DNA from: Treponema denticola
GTDB taxonomy: Bacteria > Spirochaetota > Spirochaetia > Treponematales > Treponemataceae
Reading direction: 5' to 3'
Assembly (NCBI RefSeq): GCF_024400535.1
Contig: NZ_CP038800.1
Coordinates: 310,001 to 374,000 of the forward strand
Length of the DNA: 64,000 nt
Shown here: one piece after another, positions 36,816 to 44,530 of the stretch
Position numbering within the stretch: position 1 is the first letter of the stretch
Layout of the letters: each line of letters opens with the position of its first letter
Translations under genes and position numbers: made by a program
The notes under the pieces: generated by a model
What the model was told of the DNA's origin: nothing
Seen by the model: the letters and a program-made list of their open reading frames with translations, nothing else
Database searches by the model: none

Positions 36816-37382
36816 ATGGAAAAGAATAGAAAACGTATCGTCTTTATTGCGGCGGCACTTATATATTTTATGCTTTATGCGGCAGCCTTTGCAGAAAAAC
36901 ATGATGATGACTGCAAAACACTTCGGTATCGCGGAAAGCGTCTGCCCTCGGCCGCTGAGCTGTTTTATGTTACCAAAATAGAAAGCGAAATCGAGTCCGG
37001 CAATTATCTTGAAATAGAAATAAGATTCAATATCCCTGTCGAGCCGCGGACCCTGCAAAAAAAGTTTATCCGCATAAACGGAAATCCGCTGCCGGCCGCT
37101 GCAGTTCTTTCCTTTAATAAGGCCGGAAACAAAATGAAAATACTGGTGGATGTTTCCTTTGTTTTCGGTACAGAAAAAGATGCTCCATTTTACATCGATT
37201 TACCTGAAGCAAAAAGTTTTAACCATATTCCTTTGTATAGTTCTCATTTCGATGATATACACTGTAACAAAGAATACAGATTTGAATTTTTGAATATTCA
37301 TTCTCATAAGGATAAAGAAAAACACGGCAAAATGACTCACAATCATTACAGTGAGTATATTCGTTTTGAGGAGGATGATTGA
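36816..37382 (+). CDS. secreted protein of unknown function, upstream of receiver-kinase gene
   Basis: 188 residues from ATG 36816 (ATG 36810 also possible). Signal peptide (RIVFIAAALIYFMLYAAAFA), then a beta-rich domain with EIEIRFNIPVEPRTLQKKFIRINGN, like Ig-fold/'SbsA' type domains, and a His-rich C terminus (HSHKDKEKHGKMTHNHY) that may bind metal. The stop overlaps the next start as TGATG, so it is translationally coupled to the two-component gene and may be its regulated output or sensor partner. The frame upstream to 36630 is not supported by a start site. Confidence 0.6.
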   Translation: MEKNRKRIVFIAAALIYFMLYAAAFAEKHDDDCKTLRYRGKRLPSAAELFYVTKIESEIESGNYLEIEIRFNIPVEPRTLQKKFIRINGNPLPAAAVLSFNKAGNKMKILVDVSFVFGTEKDAPFYIDLPEAKSFNHIPLYSSHFDDIHCNKEYRFEFLNIHSHKDKEKHGKMTHNHYSEYIRFEEDD

Positions 37383-38491
37383 TGAACAAAGTATTGATTG
37401 TGGAAGACGATGAAGGAATTGCTGATTTCTTACGGTTCGAATTGGAACACGAGGGCTACGGCGTTTTACACGCCGGCGACGGAAGAACAGCTCTTGAACT
37501 TTTTGAAAGCGATACTCCCGATATTCTTCTGCTTGACATTATGCTGCCTCAACTGAACGGGCTTGAAGTGCTCAGGCGTATTAGAAAGACATCGAGCGTG
37601 CCGGTCATTATGCTTACAGCACGTGGAGAAACATTTGATAAGGTCAGCAGGCTTGATTCCGGTGCTGACGATTATCTTGCAAAACCTTTTGAAATCGGAG
37701 CATCCAATCTCGGTGAAAGGCTGCCTGTTACGGACAAAGGGGATGATTTTGATGAACTTGCAAAGACGTTTAACAACCTGCTTTCCCGCCTGCAAACCGA
37801 TTTTGCAAGAGAAAGGCAGTTTACAGCCGATGTTTCTCATGAGTTAAAAACGCCGATTGCCGTCATACTCGGTCATGCGAATATGCTTCGTCGTTGGGGA
37901 AAAGACGATCCCGATAGGCTGGAGCACTCGCTTTCTGTGCTGATCCGCGAAGCTCATTCTATGCAGTCGATCATCGAAAATCTGCTGCGTATTGCCCGTT
38001 TTGAAAACGGCAGTATCAAGATTAAGGCTGCGCCTCTTTCCATCCCAGCGCTGTTTGAAAGGCTCGTAGACAAAACAAAAACATATGCGCCCGGCGTAAG
38101 CTTCGATACTCATATAGAGGTTGAAACTATCCATACCGATGCGGAGCTGCTGCATCAGGCCTGTACAATAATTATTTCCAACAGCGTAAAATTTGCAGGA
38201 GAAAATGCACACATCACACTTTCGGCTGAATATAGGGATTCTTATATTATTTCTATTTCGGATAATGGTCCGGGAATCGCAGAAGATGCATTACCGCATA
38301 TCTTTGATAGGTTTTACCGCGGAGATGCAGCTCATGTCCGCAGTGCAGGCGGGGCGGGATTGGGGCTTTCTATCGTTAAAAGTATTATGCAAGTGCTAGG
38401 CGGTTCAGTCTCTGCCGAAAGCGGAGAAGAAAAAGGTACAGTTATCATAATGCAGCTGCCGCAAAATAATATCTATGAATCCTTCCCTTAA
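37382..38491 (+). CDS. receiver domain fused to histidine-kinase core (hybrid chimera)
   Basis: 369 residues. Residues 1-105 are an OmpR-type receiver (acidic pocket Asp9/Asp10, phospho-acceptor Asp52, Thr79, Lys101 in DDYLAKPFE). At about residue 105 the sequence jumps into the end of a HAMP domain (NLGERLPVTDKGDDFDELAKTF), then HisKA with His153 (SHELKTP), and a complete HATPase (SDNGPGIA, FDRFYRGD, GAGLGLSIVK). The winged-helix DNA-binding domain of a regulator and the sensor/membrane part of a kinase are missing between. Looks like an in-frame deletion fusing adjacent rpaA- and cusS-like genes. The product would be a soluble kinase with an N-terminal receiver. Confidence 0.85.
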   Translation: MNKVLIVEDDEGIADFLRFELEHEGYGVLHAGDGRTALELFESDTPDILLLDIMLPQLNGLEVLRRIRKTSSVPVIMLTARGETFDKVSRLDSGADDYLAKPFEIGASNLGERLPVTDKGDDFDELAKTFNNLLSRLQTDFARERQFTADVSHELKTPIAVILGHANMLRRWGKDDPDRLEHSLSVLIREAHSMQSIIENLLRIARFENGSIKIKAAPLSIPALFERLVDKTKTYAPGVSFDTHIEVETIHTDAELLHQACTIIISNSVKFAGENAHITLSAEYRDSYIISISDNGPGIAEDALPHIFDRFYRGDAAHVRSAGGAGLGLSIVKSIMQVLGGSVSAESGEEKGTVIIMQLPQNNIYESFP

Positions 38492-39206
38492 TTACACCTT
38501 CTTTCTCAAGAATTTCCTGCGCTTTAAAAAGGTTCTTCTGATATTTCTCCACTTCAAAACCGGGAAATTCCCAATCAATGATTCTCGCAAACCAGACAAG
38601 TGCACCTACGTCATAAAACTCTATCGGCCTATAGACTTCAGCTTCTTCTATAATATCAAATCCGTTATCGGTAAACTCCTGCCTTGCAATATTCAAATAA
38701 GCTTCCGGAAACGGAATGTCAATATTGCCAATTAAAAGCTCTACCAGGTCTCTGTCATTTTCAGCACCTACTTGCTGTGTAAGAAATACTCCTCCTTTTT
38801 TAAGAGTTCTTTTAATCTCATTTACATTGTATTTACCGTGTCTGTTAGTAATAATGTCAAAGTAATTATCTTCAAAAGGAAGGATATCTCCGCCGTCACA
38901 TGCTTTAAAATTTATCCCTAAAGGAAGAAGTCTTTCTTCACATATTTTGATGTTTGGTTCATAGCCTTCAATTGCAGCAGTGTGTTTAGCATTGGCCATA
39001 AAAGATAAAAGAAATTCTCCGCCGCCTGTTTCCATATCCAATAAATAATCGGTATCACTCAGATAAGATTTTATGATTTTTCCAAAATCCCATGGAAGAT
39101 CGTCCTCTTCTTTATACCTTCCTCTAATATGAGAGAAATCCCAACCTTTAATATGAGCTGTTTCTTGCTCATGCAGCCATTGATTTAAAAGTGCTTGTTT
39201 TTCCAT
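38445..39206 (-). CDS. SAM-dependent class I methyltransferase
   Basis: 253 residues. The AdoMet-binding motif I reads YLLDMETGGGEFLLSF, followed by AIEGYEPNIKICEERL and ACDGGDILPFEDNYFDIITN, all of the class I Rossmann fold. KRTLKKGGVFLTQQVG matches motif VI. The substrate is not evident; methylation of a small molecule or rRNA is possible. The open frame reaches back to 39242, but those codons belong to a hipB remnant. GGAG 8 bases before ATG 39206 sets the start. The 3' end overlaps the convergent receiver-kinase gene by 47 bases. Confidence 0.85.
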   Translation of the reverse strand: MEKQALLNQWLHEQETAHIKGWDFSHIRGRYKEEDDLPWDFGKIIKSYLSDTDYLLDMETGGGEFLLSFMANAKHTAAIEGYEPNIKICEERLLPLGINFKACDGGDILPFEDNYFDIITNRHGKYNVNEIKRTLKKGGVFLTQQVGAENDRDLVELLIGNIDIPFPEAYLNIARQEFTDNGFDIIEEAEVYRPIEFYDVGALVWFARIIDWEFPGFEVEKYQKNLFKAQEILEKEGVIKGRIHRYYFAAAAL

Positions 39207-39213
39207 GTTTTTT

Positions 39214-39278
39214 CTCCATACCGAACATCGCCGGTGTAACATTCACTTTATCCATGCGTACGGTTTCTTTTGCTCCAA
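39214..39278 (-). pseudogene. remnant of a hipB-like HTH antitoxin gene
   Basis: 58 aligned positions (39214-39271) match 42362-42419, the 3' part of the intact HTH gene at 42317-42535, with only two differences. A 4-base deletion then follows. On the minus strand it reads KETVRMDKVNVTPAMFGME, against KETVRMDKVNVALAMFGME in the intact gene. Nothing else of that copy remains. It supplies the ribosome site of the methyltransferase gene downstream. Confidence 0.85.
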
Positions 39279-39303
39279 CTATCGGATATATAATTCTTTT
39301 GAA

Positions 39304-40281
39304 TTATGCATTTGCTAATAACTGCATTACTTCTTTTTCTTTTACTGAAATCTCTTTCATCTTTTCTGAGGCTTTCAAAATATATTTCCTTTCTTTGATT
39401 TCAGATGTTTTTTTTAATAATACAATAACTTCCGACCAATTTTTAGCAATTGTTACAAATGATATGTAAGCTGTTTTAATATTATCATTGTTTGTTAAGG
39501 TGTATGCTTCTTTTAGAAAATCACGATATAAATTTCTAAATAGAGCGCCTCCTGTTCCCGCCTTTTCCATGAGCATGGCAGTCATTCCAAAATCTTCTTC
39601 AATAGTTTTTGAACTGTCAAACCATTTGATGATCTCTTCGCTTGCCCGGTAAATTCCCTTATATGTTAAATTCTTTATCGGAGGATTTAAATATATTGCT
39701 GCATTATTGTGTATGGCTGTCATTACGGCTTTTTTGATAGGTATCGGTTTATTATCTTTTTCAATTACATAAAACAAGTTTTTTGATGACATAGAGCCTT
39801 TTGCATTTCGTGCTAGTTCTAAACTCTTTAGCGAACTGCTCACTTCACATCCTTGCTGAGCAGTATCAACTAAGAATGCATTTTTATCATCATAACCGAT
39901 TATGGCAACATAATGCCCTGCAAAGTGAATTGGATTTGTAAAGTATTCTAAATGATAACAATCTAATTTTAAGCCGACTGCTTTTCCTTTATCCAATAAT
40001 TCTTTTACAGATTTCCAAGCTTTACTTTTTGAAGATGTTTCCTTGACATCAAGTCTTAATCCCAGATTTTTTACTATATTTTGTGTTAATAAATCAGGTT
40101 TAATTCTTCCTCCTATAAAAGGTATATTCATAGATTTCATTTTCCATATAATAAATCCCAGTCCTTCTCCAAGTCCGAATAGCATAGGTTCGCTCAATTC
40201 TGCTCCAAGCTGATTTAGAAGAGTTCCTGTTGCGGTTGATTCGCAATGCTGTCCTATAAAAGGTTTAATATTTAATTTCAT
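39304..40281 (-). CDS. BtrH N-terminal / DUF4872 domain protein
   Basis: 325 residues. The N-terminal IGQHCESTATGTLLNQLGAELSEPMLFGLGEGLGFI and the HFAGHYVAIIGYDDKNAFLVDT segment are the Cys and His motifs of the BtrH_N/peptidase-C39-like fold; BtrH is the acyltransferase that moves an aminoglycoside side chain in butirosin synthesis. The C-terminal about 150 residues (GSMSSKNLFYVIE...) match DUF4872. The gene overlaps padR by 4 bases (ATGA), so a PadR-type repressor controls it. A role in peptide/natural-product acylation or proteolysis is possible but not shown. Confidence 0.8.
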   Translation of the reverse strand: MKLNIKPFIGQHCESTATGTLLNQLGAELSEPMLFGLGEGLGFIIWKMKSMNIPFIGGRIKPDLLTQNIVKNLGLRLDVKETSSKSKAWKSVKELLDKGKAVGLKLDCYHLEYFTNPIHFAGHYVAIIGYDDKNAFLVDTAQQGCEVSSSLKSLELARNAKGSMSSKNLFYVIEKDNKPIPIKKAVMTAIHNNAAIYLNPPIKNLTYKGIYRASEEIIKWFDSSKTIEEDFGMTAMLMEKAGTGGALFRNLYRDFLKEAYTLTNNDNIKTAYISFVTIAKNWSEVIVLLKKTSEIKERKYILKASEKMKEISVKEKEVMQLLANA

Positions 40282-40796
40282 TTTTTCAGTTCTCCTATTT
40301 CTTTATTTAACCATTCAAGTTCCGATAAAATTAACTTTTCACTTAAATGAAATAATCGTGTAGCAGGAAGAGAGGGTGAGTTTTCTTTATTTATCTTTTC
40401 TTTAAGATCTGCTAAATCCTGTTCTAATTGTATTTTTCTTTTAATTAATGATTGCAAGGTTTCGGCATTATTTAATATAGAGCTATTTGCCAGTCCTGTC
40501 ATAAAATGAGTATTTGACGGCATTCGTTCTTCAATGCGTTTTTTTGTTTCCTCTTTTAATACATTTAAGCCCTGTTTTGTTATTGAAAATTCCTTTTTCT
40601 CTTTTCCTCTGGTTCTTTTACTGAAAGCCAAGCCTTTCTTCTCAAGTTTATCCAGTACATAATATATTGATGAAAAACCTATATCAGTCCACTTTCTCAT
40701 ACCTCGCATTTCAATAATTTTCTCAATATTGTATCCATGCGCTGAATGCTCTGCAAGAATTCCTAATATTAATTCTTCCGTTAATGATGTTTTCAT
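40278..40796 (-). CDS. PadR family transcriptional regulator
   Basis: 172 residues. The winged-helix domain (LTEELILGILAEHSAHGYNIEKIIEMRG ... SSIYYVLDKLEKKGLAFSKR) fills residues 4-75, followed by a C-terminal helical dimerisation region (about 90 residues) as in PadR-s2 members. It probably represses its own operon, padR plus the BtrH/DUF4872 gene. The promoter is described next. Confidence 0.92.
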   Translation of the reverse strand: MKTSLTEELILGILAEHSAHGYNIEKIIEMRGMRKWTDIGFSSIYYVLDKLEKKGLAFSKRTRGKEKKEFSITKQGLNVLKEETKKRIEERMPSNTHFMTGLANSSILNNAETLQSLIKRKIQLEQDLADLKEKINKENSPSLPATRLFHLSEKLILSELEWLNKEIGELKK

Positions 40797-40802
40797 AATT
40801 AT

Positions 40803-40831
40803 ATTATAGTTCTAGAATAGTCTTGTGTCAA
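40803..40831 (-). promoter_or_regulatory. consensus promoter of padR with internal dyad
   Basis: On the minus strand: TTGACA (40831-40826), 17-base spacer, TATAAT (40808-40803), both hexamers perfect. The palindrome TTCTAGAA lies in the spacer, in the place where a PadR repressor would block RNA polymerase. Confidence 0.85.
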
Positions 40832-40910
40832 GTAAAAAATTAAAAAAAATCAATTATTTTTTACAAAAAGTATTGACAGTAAAAAATTACAAACTTTACC
40901 ATATCCCAAT

Positions 40911-41861
40911 CTACCTTAGAACAGATACTCTTTTATCGACTAATTCTATAAAGGCTTCTTTCATATCTTGAGGCATTAGAGAATTACGGCACATGTCAAT
41001 GAATATAGGCACCATAGATATTAATTGTTCAATCATTTTCTCCGCTGCAAGTTTTGCTATTCCACAACCGGCTGCAAAGATAAGAAAATCTTTACGATGA
41101 ATATTTCTTTTTTTCCCATTTATCGGCAGAGCAAATTCTTCCTTGTCTTCAGGCATAATTACATTTACCGGAAGCAAATCATACGCAGGGGAAAGATGAT
41201 ATTCTCCTGAACCATATTCCGATTCAATCAAGGAAAAATTCTTTAAATGCATATCGGAATTTCCAACAATAAACGAAAATACCAGCCGATAAAATAGTTC
41301 AGTCATATCAAGGCCTGAACGGGATGAATACTTTTTAATTATATTTCCGCACCGTTCGCAAGAGCCTTTATATTTATCTTGAGTCAATCTTAAATCAAGC
41401 TGACAAAAATCTTCCATAGCAATCAGCTTTACATTGGAATCTTTTGAAAAAACACGATCGATTCTTTTTGTAATATACGCATAAGAGTCTTTGCTTTTTA
41501 CAAGAGCGTGAGGAACGGTTCTAATCTTAGCTTTATCTGCCATAGACATAACAATATGTTCAGCCTCCGGCAATGCACGAAATTCTTTTACTTGAGGTTT
41601 TAAAATATATCCCGTCGGGTAATTCACAACAGTCAATCTGGGATAAACTTCCTTTGAAAGATGTAATGAAAGTTTTTTCTGAACACCCGGAATAGTATAG
41701 CCTTTATTGGTGCTTTCTTTTGCAAGTTCTTCCAGCACTGAGTCTGTTATTTCAATTTCCGGAATAACGGTTGTTGTGAAAAATTTTTTTATACATGTTT
41801 TATGCCAGCCGCTACTTTCATTATTGTCTTTTATCGGCTTTCCGCAACACATACAGTTCAT
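40911..41861 (-). CDS. hipT: HipT-like Ser/Thr kinase toxin (HipA core without N-subdomain 1)
   Basis: 316 residues. The N terminus has a small Cys/His cluster (Cys3, Cys6, His20, Cys23). The HipA kinase fold follows: Gly-rich loop TIPGVQKKLS (residues 56-65), catalytic GNSDMHLKNFS (Asp203) and metal-binding PAYDLLPV (Asp228). Its start overlaps the HipS-like gene by ATGA. In the characterised HipBST system the toxin is this core and inhibits translation by phosphorylating TrpRS; the target here is not known. The loop has Thr-Ile-Pro where that toxin has Ser-Ile-Ser, so autophosphorylation control may differ. Confidence 0.82.
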   Translation of the reverse strand: MNCMCCGKPIKDNNESSGWHKTCIKKFFTTTVIPEIEITDSVLEELAKESTNKGYTIPGVQKKLSLHLSKEVYPRLTVVNYPTGYILKPQVKEFRALPEAEHIVMSMADKAKIRTVPHALVKSKDSYAYITKRIDRVFSKDSNVKLIAMEDFCQLDLRLTQDKYKGSCERCGNIIKKYSSRSGLDMTELFYRLVFSFIVGNSDMHLKNFSLIESEYGSGEYHLSPAYDLLPVNVIMPEDKEEFALPINGKKRNIHRKDFLIFAAGCGIAKLAAEKMIEQLISMVPIFIDMCRNSLMPQDMKEAFIELVDKRVSVLR

Positions 41862-42187
41862 ATCTTTTCCTCTCTGATACTGACATTTCCGATAGGGTCT
41901 TTACAAGCAACTAAAAGCAATGCAAATCTGTCCTTGGTATCTATCTTCCAATTACGGCTTACAATATCAAGAAGCCAGCCTTCAGGAATCAGTCCGTCAA
42001 AAAAAGAAAATAATGTTTTTGATTTATAAGGTTCTTCACGTATCGAAAGTGTCAATGAAACCGGATGGTTACTTGCCTTGATATAGGTTTTATCGTAAGA
42101 AAAAGAATATCCTTCATCAGTCTCGCTCAGTTTTCCGGCAAAGTTATTATATACATAGACATCCGCAGTTCTGAATATGTTTTTCAT
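41858..42187 (-). CDS. hipS: HipS-like protein (separate HipA N-subdomain 1)
   Basis: 109 residues corresponding only to the N-terminal subdomain of HipA: ADVYVYNNFAGKLSETDEGYSFSYDKTYI, ASNHPVSLTLS and FFDGLIPEGW. In HipBST this short protein is the antitoxin that binds and inhibits HipT. It stops inside the hipT start (ATGA), giving translational coupling. TAAGGAATATAA before the ATG. A dispersed hairpin element occupies the 129-base gap between it and hipB. Confidence 0.82.
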   Translation of the reverse strand: MKNIFRTADVYVYNNFAGKLSETDEGYSFSYDKTYIKASNHPVSLTLSIREEPYKSKTLFSFFDGLIPEGWLLDIVSRNWKIDTKDRFALLLVACKDPIGNVSIREEKI

Positions 42188-42189
42188 TT

Positions 42190-42316
42190 ATATTCCTTAA
42201 AATGGAACAGTTGAGAGAATATCAATTCTCGAAAACTGTTGCACTGGTGCGCGTAACGCGCACATTGTAATATGCGATGTTTGCGGTCAGCAAACTCGAC
42301 GGTTAACGAGGCAATC
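42190..42316 (-). repeat. dispersed multi-hairpin element, copy 3 (between hipB and hipS)
   Basis: Read on the minus strand: core hairpin CGAGTTTGC ... GCAAACATCG (42298-42275); GTGCGCGTTACGCGCAC hairpin (42265-42246 region); then the bipartite hairpin AACAGTT/AACTGTT with inner GAGAAT/ATTCTC around TGAT, ending 20 bases before the hipS ATG. Same order and orientation towards the next gene as copies 1 and 2. Confidence 0.7.
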
Positions 42317-42535
42317 TTATTTGGTTGCCGAAGTTACACCTTCCTTTTTTCCCGGGACGGCCTCCATACCGAACATCGCCAGTGCAACATTCACTTTATC
42401 CATGCGTACGGTTTCTTTTCCTTGCTCCAATTCACGGACAAAGCGAAGTCCAAGACCGGCTCTCATCGCAAAATCTTCTTGTGTCAAACCGGCAGATTTT
42501 CTGCTGGTCTTAATGAATTCCGCTATCCTATTCAT
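42317..42535 (-). CDS. hipB: HipB-like HTH (Xre family) regulator/antitoxin
   Basis: 72 residues, a single Cro/C1-type helix-turn-helix (IAEFIKTSRKSAGLTQEDFAMRAGLGLRFVRELEQGKETV) with the HipB-type GLRFVRELEQGK recognition region. It is the first gene of the module and lies directly under three inverted repeats it most likely binds. GAGG ribosome site before ATG 42535. The C-terminal tail GMEAVPGKKEGVTSATK has no clear match. A partial second copy of its gene lies 3 kb downstream. Confidence 0.85.
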   Translation of the reverse strand: MNRIAEFIKTSRKSAGLTQEDFAMRAGLGLRFVRELEQGKETVRMDKVNVALAMFGMEAVPGKKEGVTSATK

Positions 42536-42564
42536 ATTGCCTCTTTTGAAGTTATTATAGGAAG

Positions 42565-42667
42565 AATATACACCCTTTAGGGTATAATGTCAAGCAATTA
42601 GCGCTAAAATACACCCTAACAGGTATAATTATTTAATCAGAAGCAATTATATACCCGGTAGGGTATA
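42565..42667 (-). promoter_or_regulatory. hipB promoter with three operator-like inverted repeats
   Basis: Promoter on the minus strand: TTGACA (42593-42588), 17 bases, TATATT (42570-42565). The spacer is filled by operator 1, TATACACCCTTTAGGGTATA as read on the plus strand (42567-42586). Operator 2 (42609-42626, TACACCCTAACAGGTA) and operator 3 (42650-42667, TATACCCGGTAGGGTATA, perfect arms) lie upstream. AAGCAATTA is repeated at 42592 and 42641. The layout predicts HipB autorepression by blocking the polymerase. Confidence 0.8.
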
Positions 42668-42678
42668 TTTTAAAATAG

Positions 42679-43227
42679 TTAATATTTCTGTAACCTGTCT
42701 ACATTATGTACACGGCTTTTTACTTTTTTGTAAGCAGACAGTTCCTCTATTGCAATATCCAAAGAAAGCTGCCTTCTTCTCTTTTCTTTTGTTTCTTTTA
42801 CGGAGCCGACCAAAACTATTCTGTGTCTCGGTATTTTTAATACGTAAGTTTTATACCAATAAGGCTGCGGTTTGGGAATCTTAATATTTAATGCTCCCTT
42901 TTTGATGTGTAATTCTTTATTTTTCCAATATAAAACGGCATGATCTTCATATAGGTCAAGCTGTGCTTCTTCCTCCTTGCTGCTCCAACATTTTGCGGCA
43001 ATCCATGCCGGCAGCGACATAGCAATAGGAATTAAGCCGAATATCAAATAAACAGCATGCATGGGATGTTCTCTAAAATATACCGGCCCATGTTCCGGTC
43101 CTTTTTCAATACCGGAAAACACAAGAAATGCATAAAAAGTCAAAAGCCCAAGAGTTACTCCGAATAACACCATAATATACAATACACCGGGTGAATATTT
43201 ATTGCATTGAAATGTTATTCTTCTCAT
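42679..43227 (-). CDS. two-helix membrane protein of unknown function
   Basis: 182 residues. Two transmembrane helices (GVLYIMVLFGVTLGLLTFYAFLVF and AVYLIFGLIPIAMSLPAWIA) near residues 15-70 and a C-terminal cytoplasmic beta-rich domain (LDLYEDHAVLYWKNKELHIKKGALNIKIP) resembling PH-like domains of bacterial membrane proteins. The placement next to the HipBST module and the immunity-type genes suggests an accessory role, but no family is recognised. GGAGTTG before ATG. Confidence 0.6.
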   Translation of the reverse strand: MRRITFQCNKYSPGVLYIMVLFGVTLGLLTFYAFLVFSGIEKGPEHGPVYFREHPMHAVYLIFGLIPIAMSLPAWIAAKCWSSKEEEAQLDLYEDHAVLYWKNKELHIKKGALNIKIPKPQPYWYKTYVLKIPRHRIVLVGSVKETKEKRRRQLSLDIAIEELSAYKKVKSRVHNVDRLQKY

Positions 43228-43272
43228 AATTTACAACTCCTTTTTCAACGCTTTATTCCATACAAGCACTGA

Positions 43273-43600
43273 CTATTGATACATCTCGTCAAGTGATACT
43301 AATACCGTCTTTTCATCATGCAAAGAGTCGAACCATTCCGTATAACCTGATTGTACGAAAGCTTATATCTTGAATGCCTGCTAAAAATACATCCGTTACC
43401 TGTTTTGAGAATAACTCCAGATTTCTTTCTTTGCCCACTTTGGTTGCTGTATAAAAAATTACCTTTTTATCTTTCACAAATTCCGAAATAAGGGTAGATT
43501 TACCGATACGTCTGCGCCCGTATATAACAGTCATTCCGACTCCGGGTTTTTGATAAAATTCATTTAGATATGATAATTCTTTTTCTCTTCCAATGAACAT
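43273..43600 (-). pseudogene. truncated and frameshifted ATPase (archaeal-type, DUF234-associated)
   Basis: The start MFIGREKELSYLNEFYQ and Walker A VIYGRRRIGKSTLISEF are typical of about 460-residue STAND/archaeal-type ATPases. The frame stops at 43316 after RLYGMVRLFA. In another frame the sequence continues YTEWFDSLHDEKTVLVSLDEMYQ, the next conserved segment, and then stops at 43273. All of the Walker B to C-terminal part is lost. Not functional as an ATPase. Confidence 0.8.
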
Positions 43601-43702
43601 ATGTATATCCTCATTAATAGTTTGATTCAAATTAATTTTATTCAAATTGATTTGAATAAAATTATATCATATTCCATTCTATTTATTAAGTCAAATCAAA
43701 CG

Positions 43703-44431
43703 TCAGAGAGTAGCTCCCGCTCTTATTTTCTTTACATTGCAGTTCATCAAATGCCTTCCTAAATGTTTGTAAGCAAAGGCTTTTATTCCTGACATTTCCT
43801 GATGATGATGTTTCAACAATTCATCCGGAGAATCCCATACTCCAAAATCCTGAGTAATTCCTTCGCTTTGTATGTACGTGTTGTTCCTGTCAAAATCAAT
43901 TATCGGATGCCGGAAATCTTTTACCGCAACACCATAACCGCAGAAAGAACCGTTGCAGGTTGCAAATTGTTTTTGCAGCTTTGATAAATACTTTTGGTCC
44001 AGTATAAAGGCTTCAAGTTCATACCACTTATCTTCAAAATATACTTCAACCCAACTGTGAAATATATTCTTCGGTGCATTTTTATAAACAAATCCGCTCA
44101 TTACTCCTTTCTGTAATTGTTTGTCTATGGTAAAACCATGAACTCGACAAGGAATTTCGCAGGCACGCAACAAAGCCATGAAGAGTGTTCCTTTTGTATT
44201 GCATTGACCGTATCCGTCCTTAAGAACTTTAGATGCGCTGATACCGTCATCTGTATTATACCCGAATGCGATATCATCTCTTACAAAGTTATAAATAGCT
44301 TTAAGGCAGTCAAATTTATTTTGTTCCTTCCAATGTTTCACTTCTATTAATTTTTGAATGTCCGGATTTGAAAAATCCAGCATTGCAGTTTCTTGCAAGT
44401 ATTGATTCATATCCATATATTTTGTCGGCAT
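43703..44431 (-). CDS. transglutaminase-like (papain-fold) domain protein
   Basis: 242 residues from ATG 44431 (AAAGGAGAAAAG before it). The transglutaminase-core triad segments are present: GYGQCNTKGTLFMALLRA (Cys), NIFHSWVEVYFEDKWYELEA (His) and AFILD (Asp). Such proteins are cysteine peptidases or amidases acting on peptides. Secretion signal absent, so cytoplasmic. It sits alone within the immunity-type island. The substrate is unknown. Confidence 0.8.
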   Translation of the reverse strand: MPTKYMDMNQYLQETAMLDFSNPDIQKLIEVKHWKEQNKFDCLKAIYNFVRDDIAFGYNTDDGISASKVLKDGYGQCNTKGTLFMALLRACEIPCRVHGFTIDKQLQKGVMSGFVYKNAPKNIFHSWVEVYFEDKWYELEAFILDQKYLSKLQKQFATCNGSFCGYGVAVKDFRHPIIDFDRNNTYIQSEGITQDFGVWDSPDELLKHHHQEMSGIKAFAYKHLGRHLMNCNVKKIRAGATL

Positions 44432-44530
44432 TATCTTTTCTCCTTTGGGGAGCATTTATCATGATTATTATACTATTATGCTCCCCAAAATTCAATATAG
44501 AAAGAGCAACTTATCGTCATTATCTATTTA

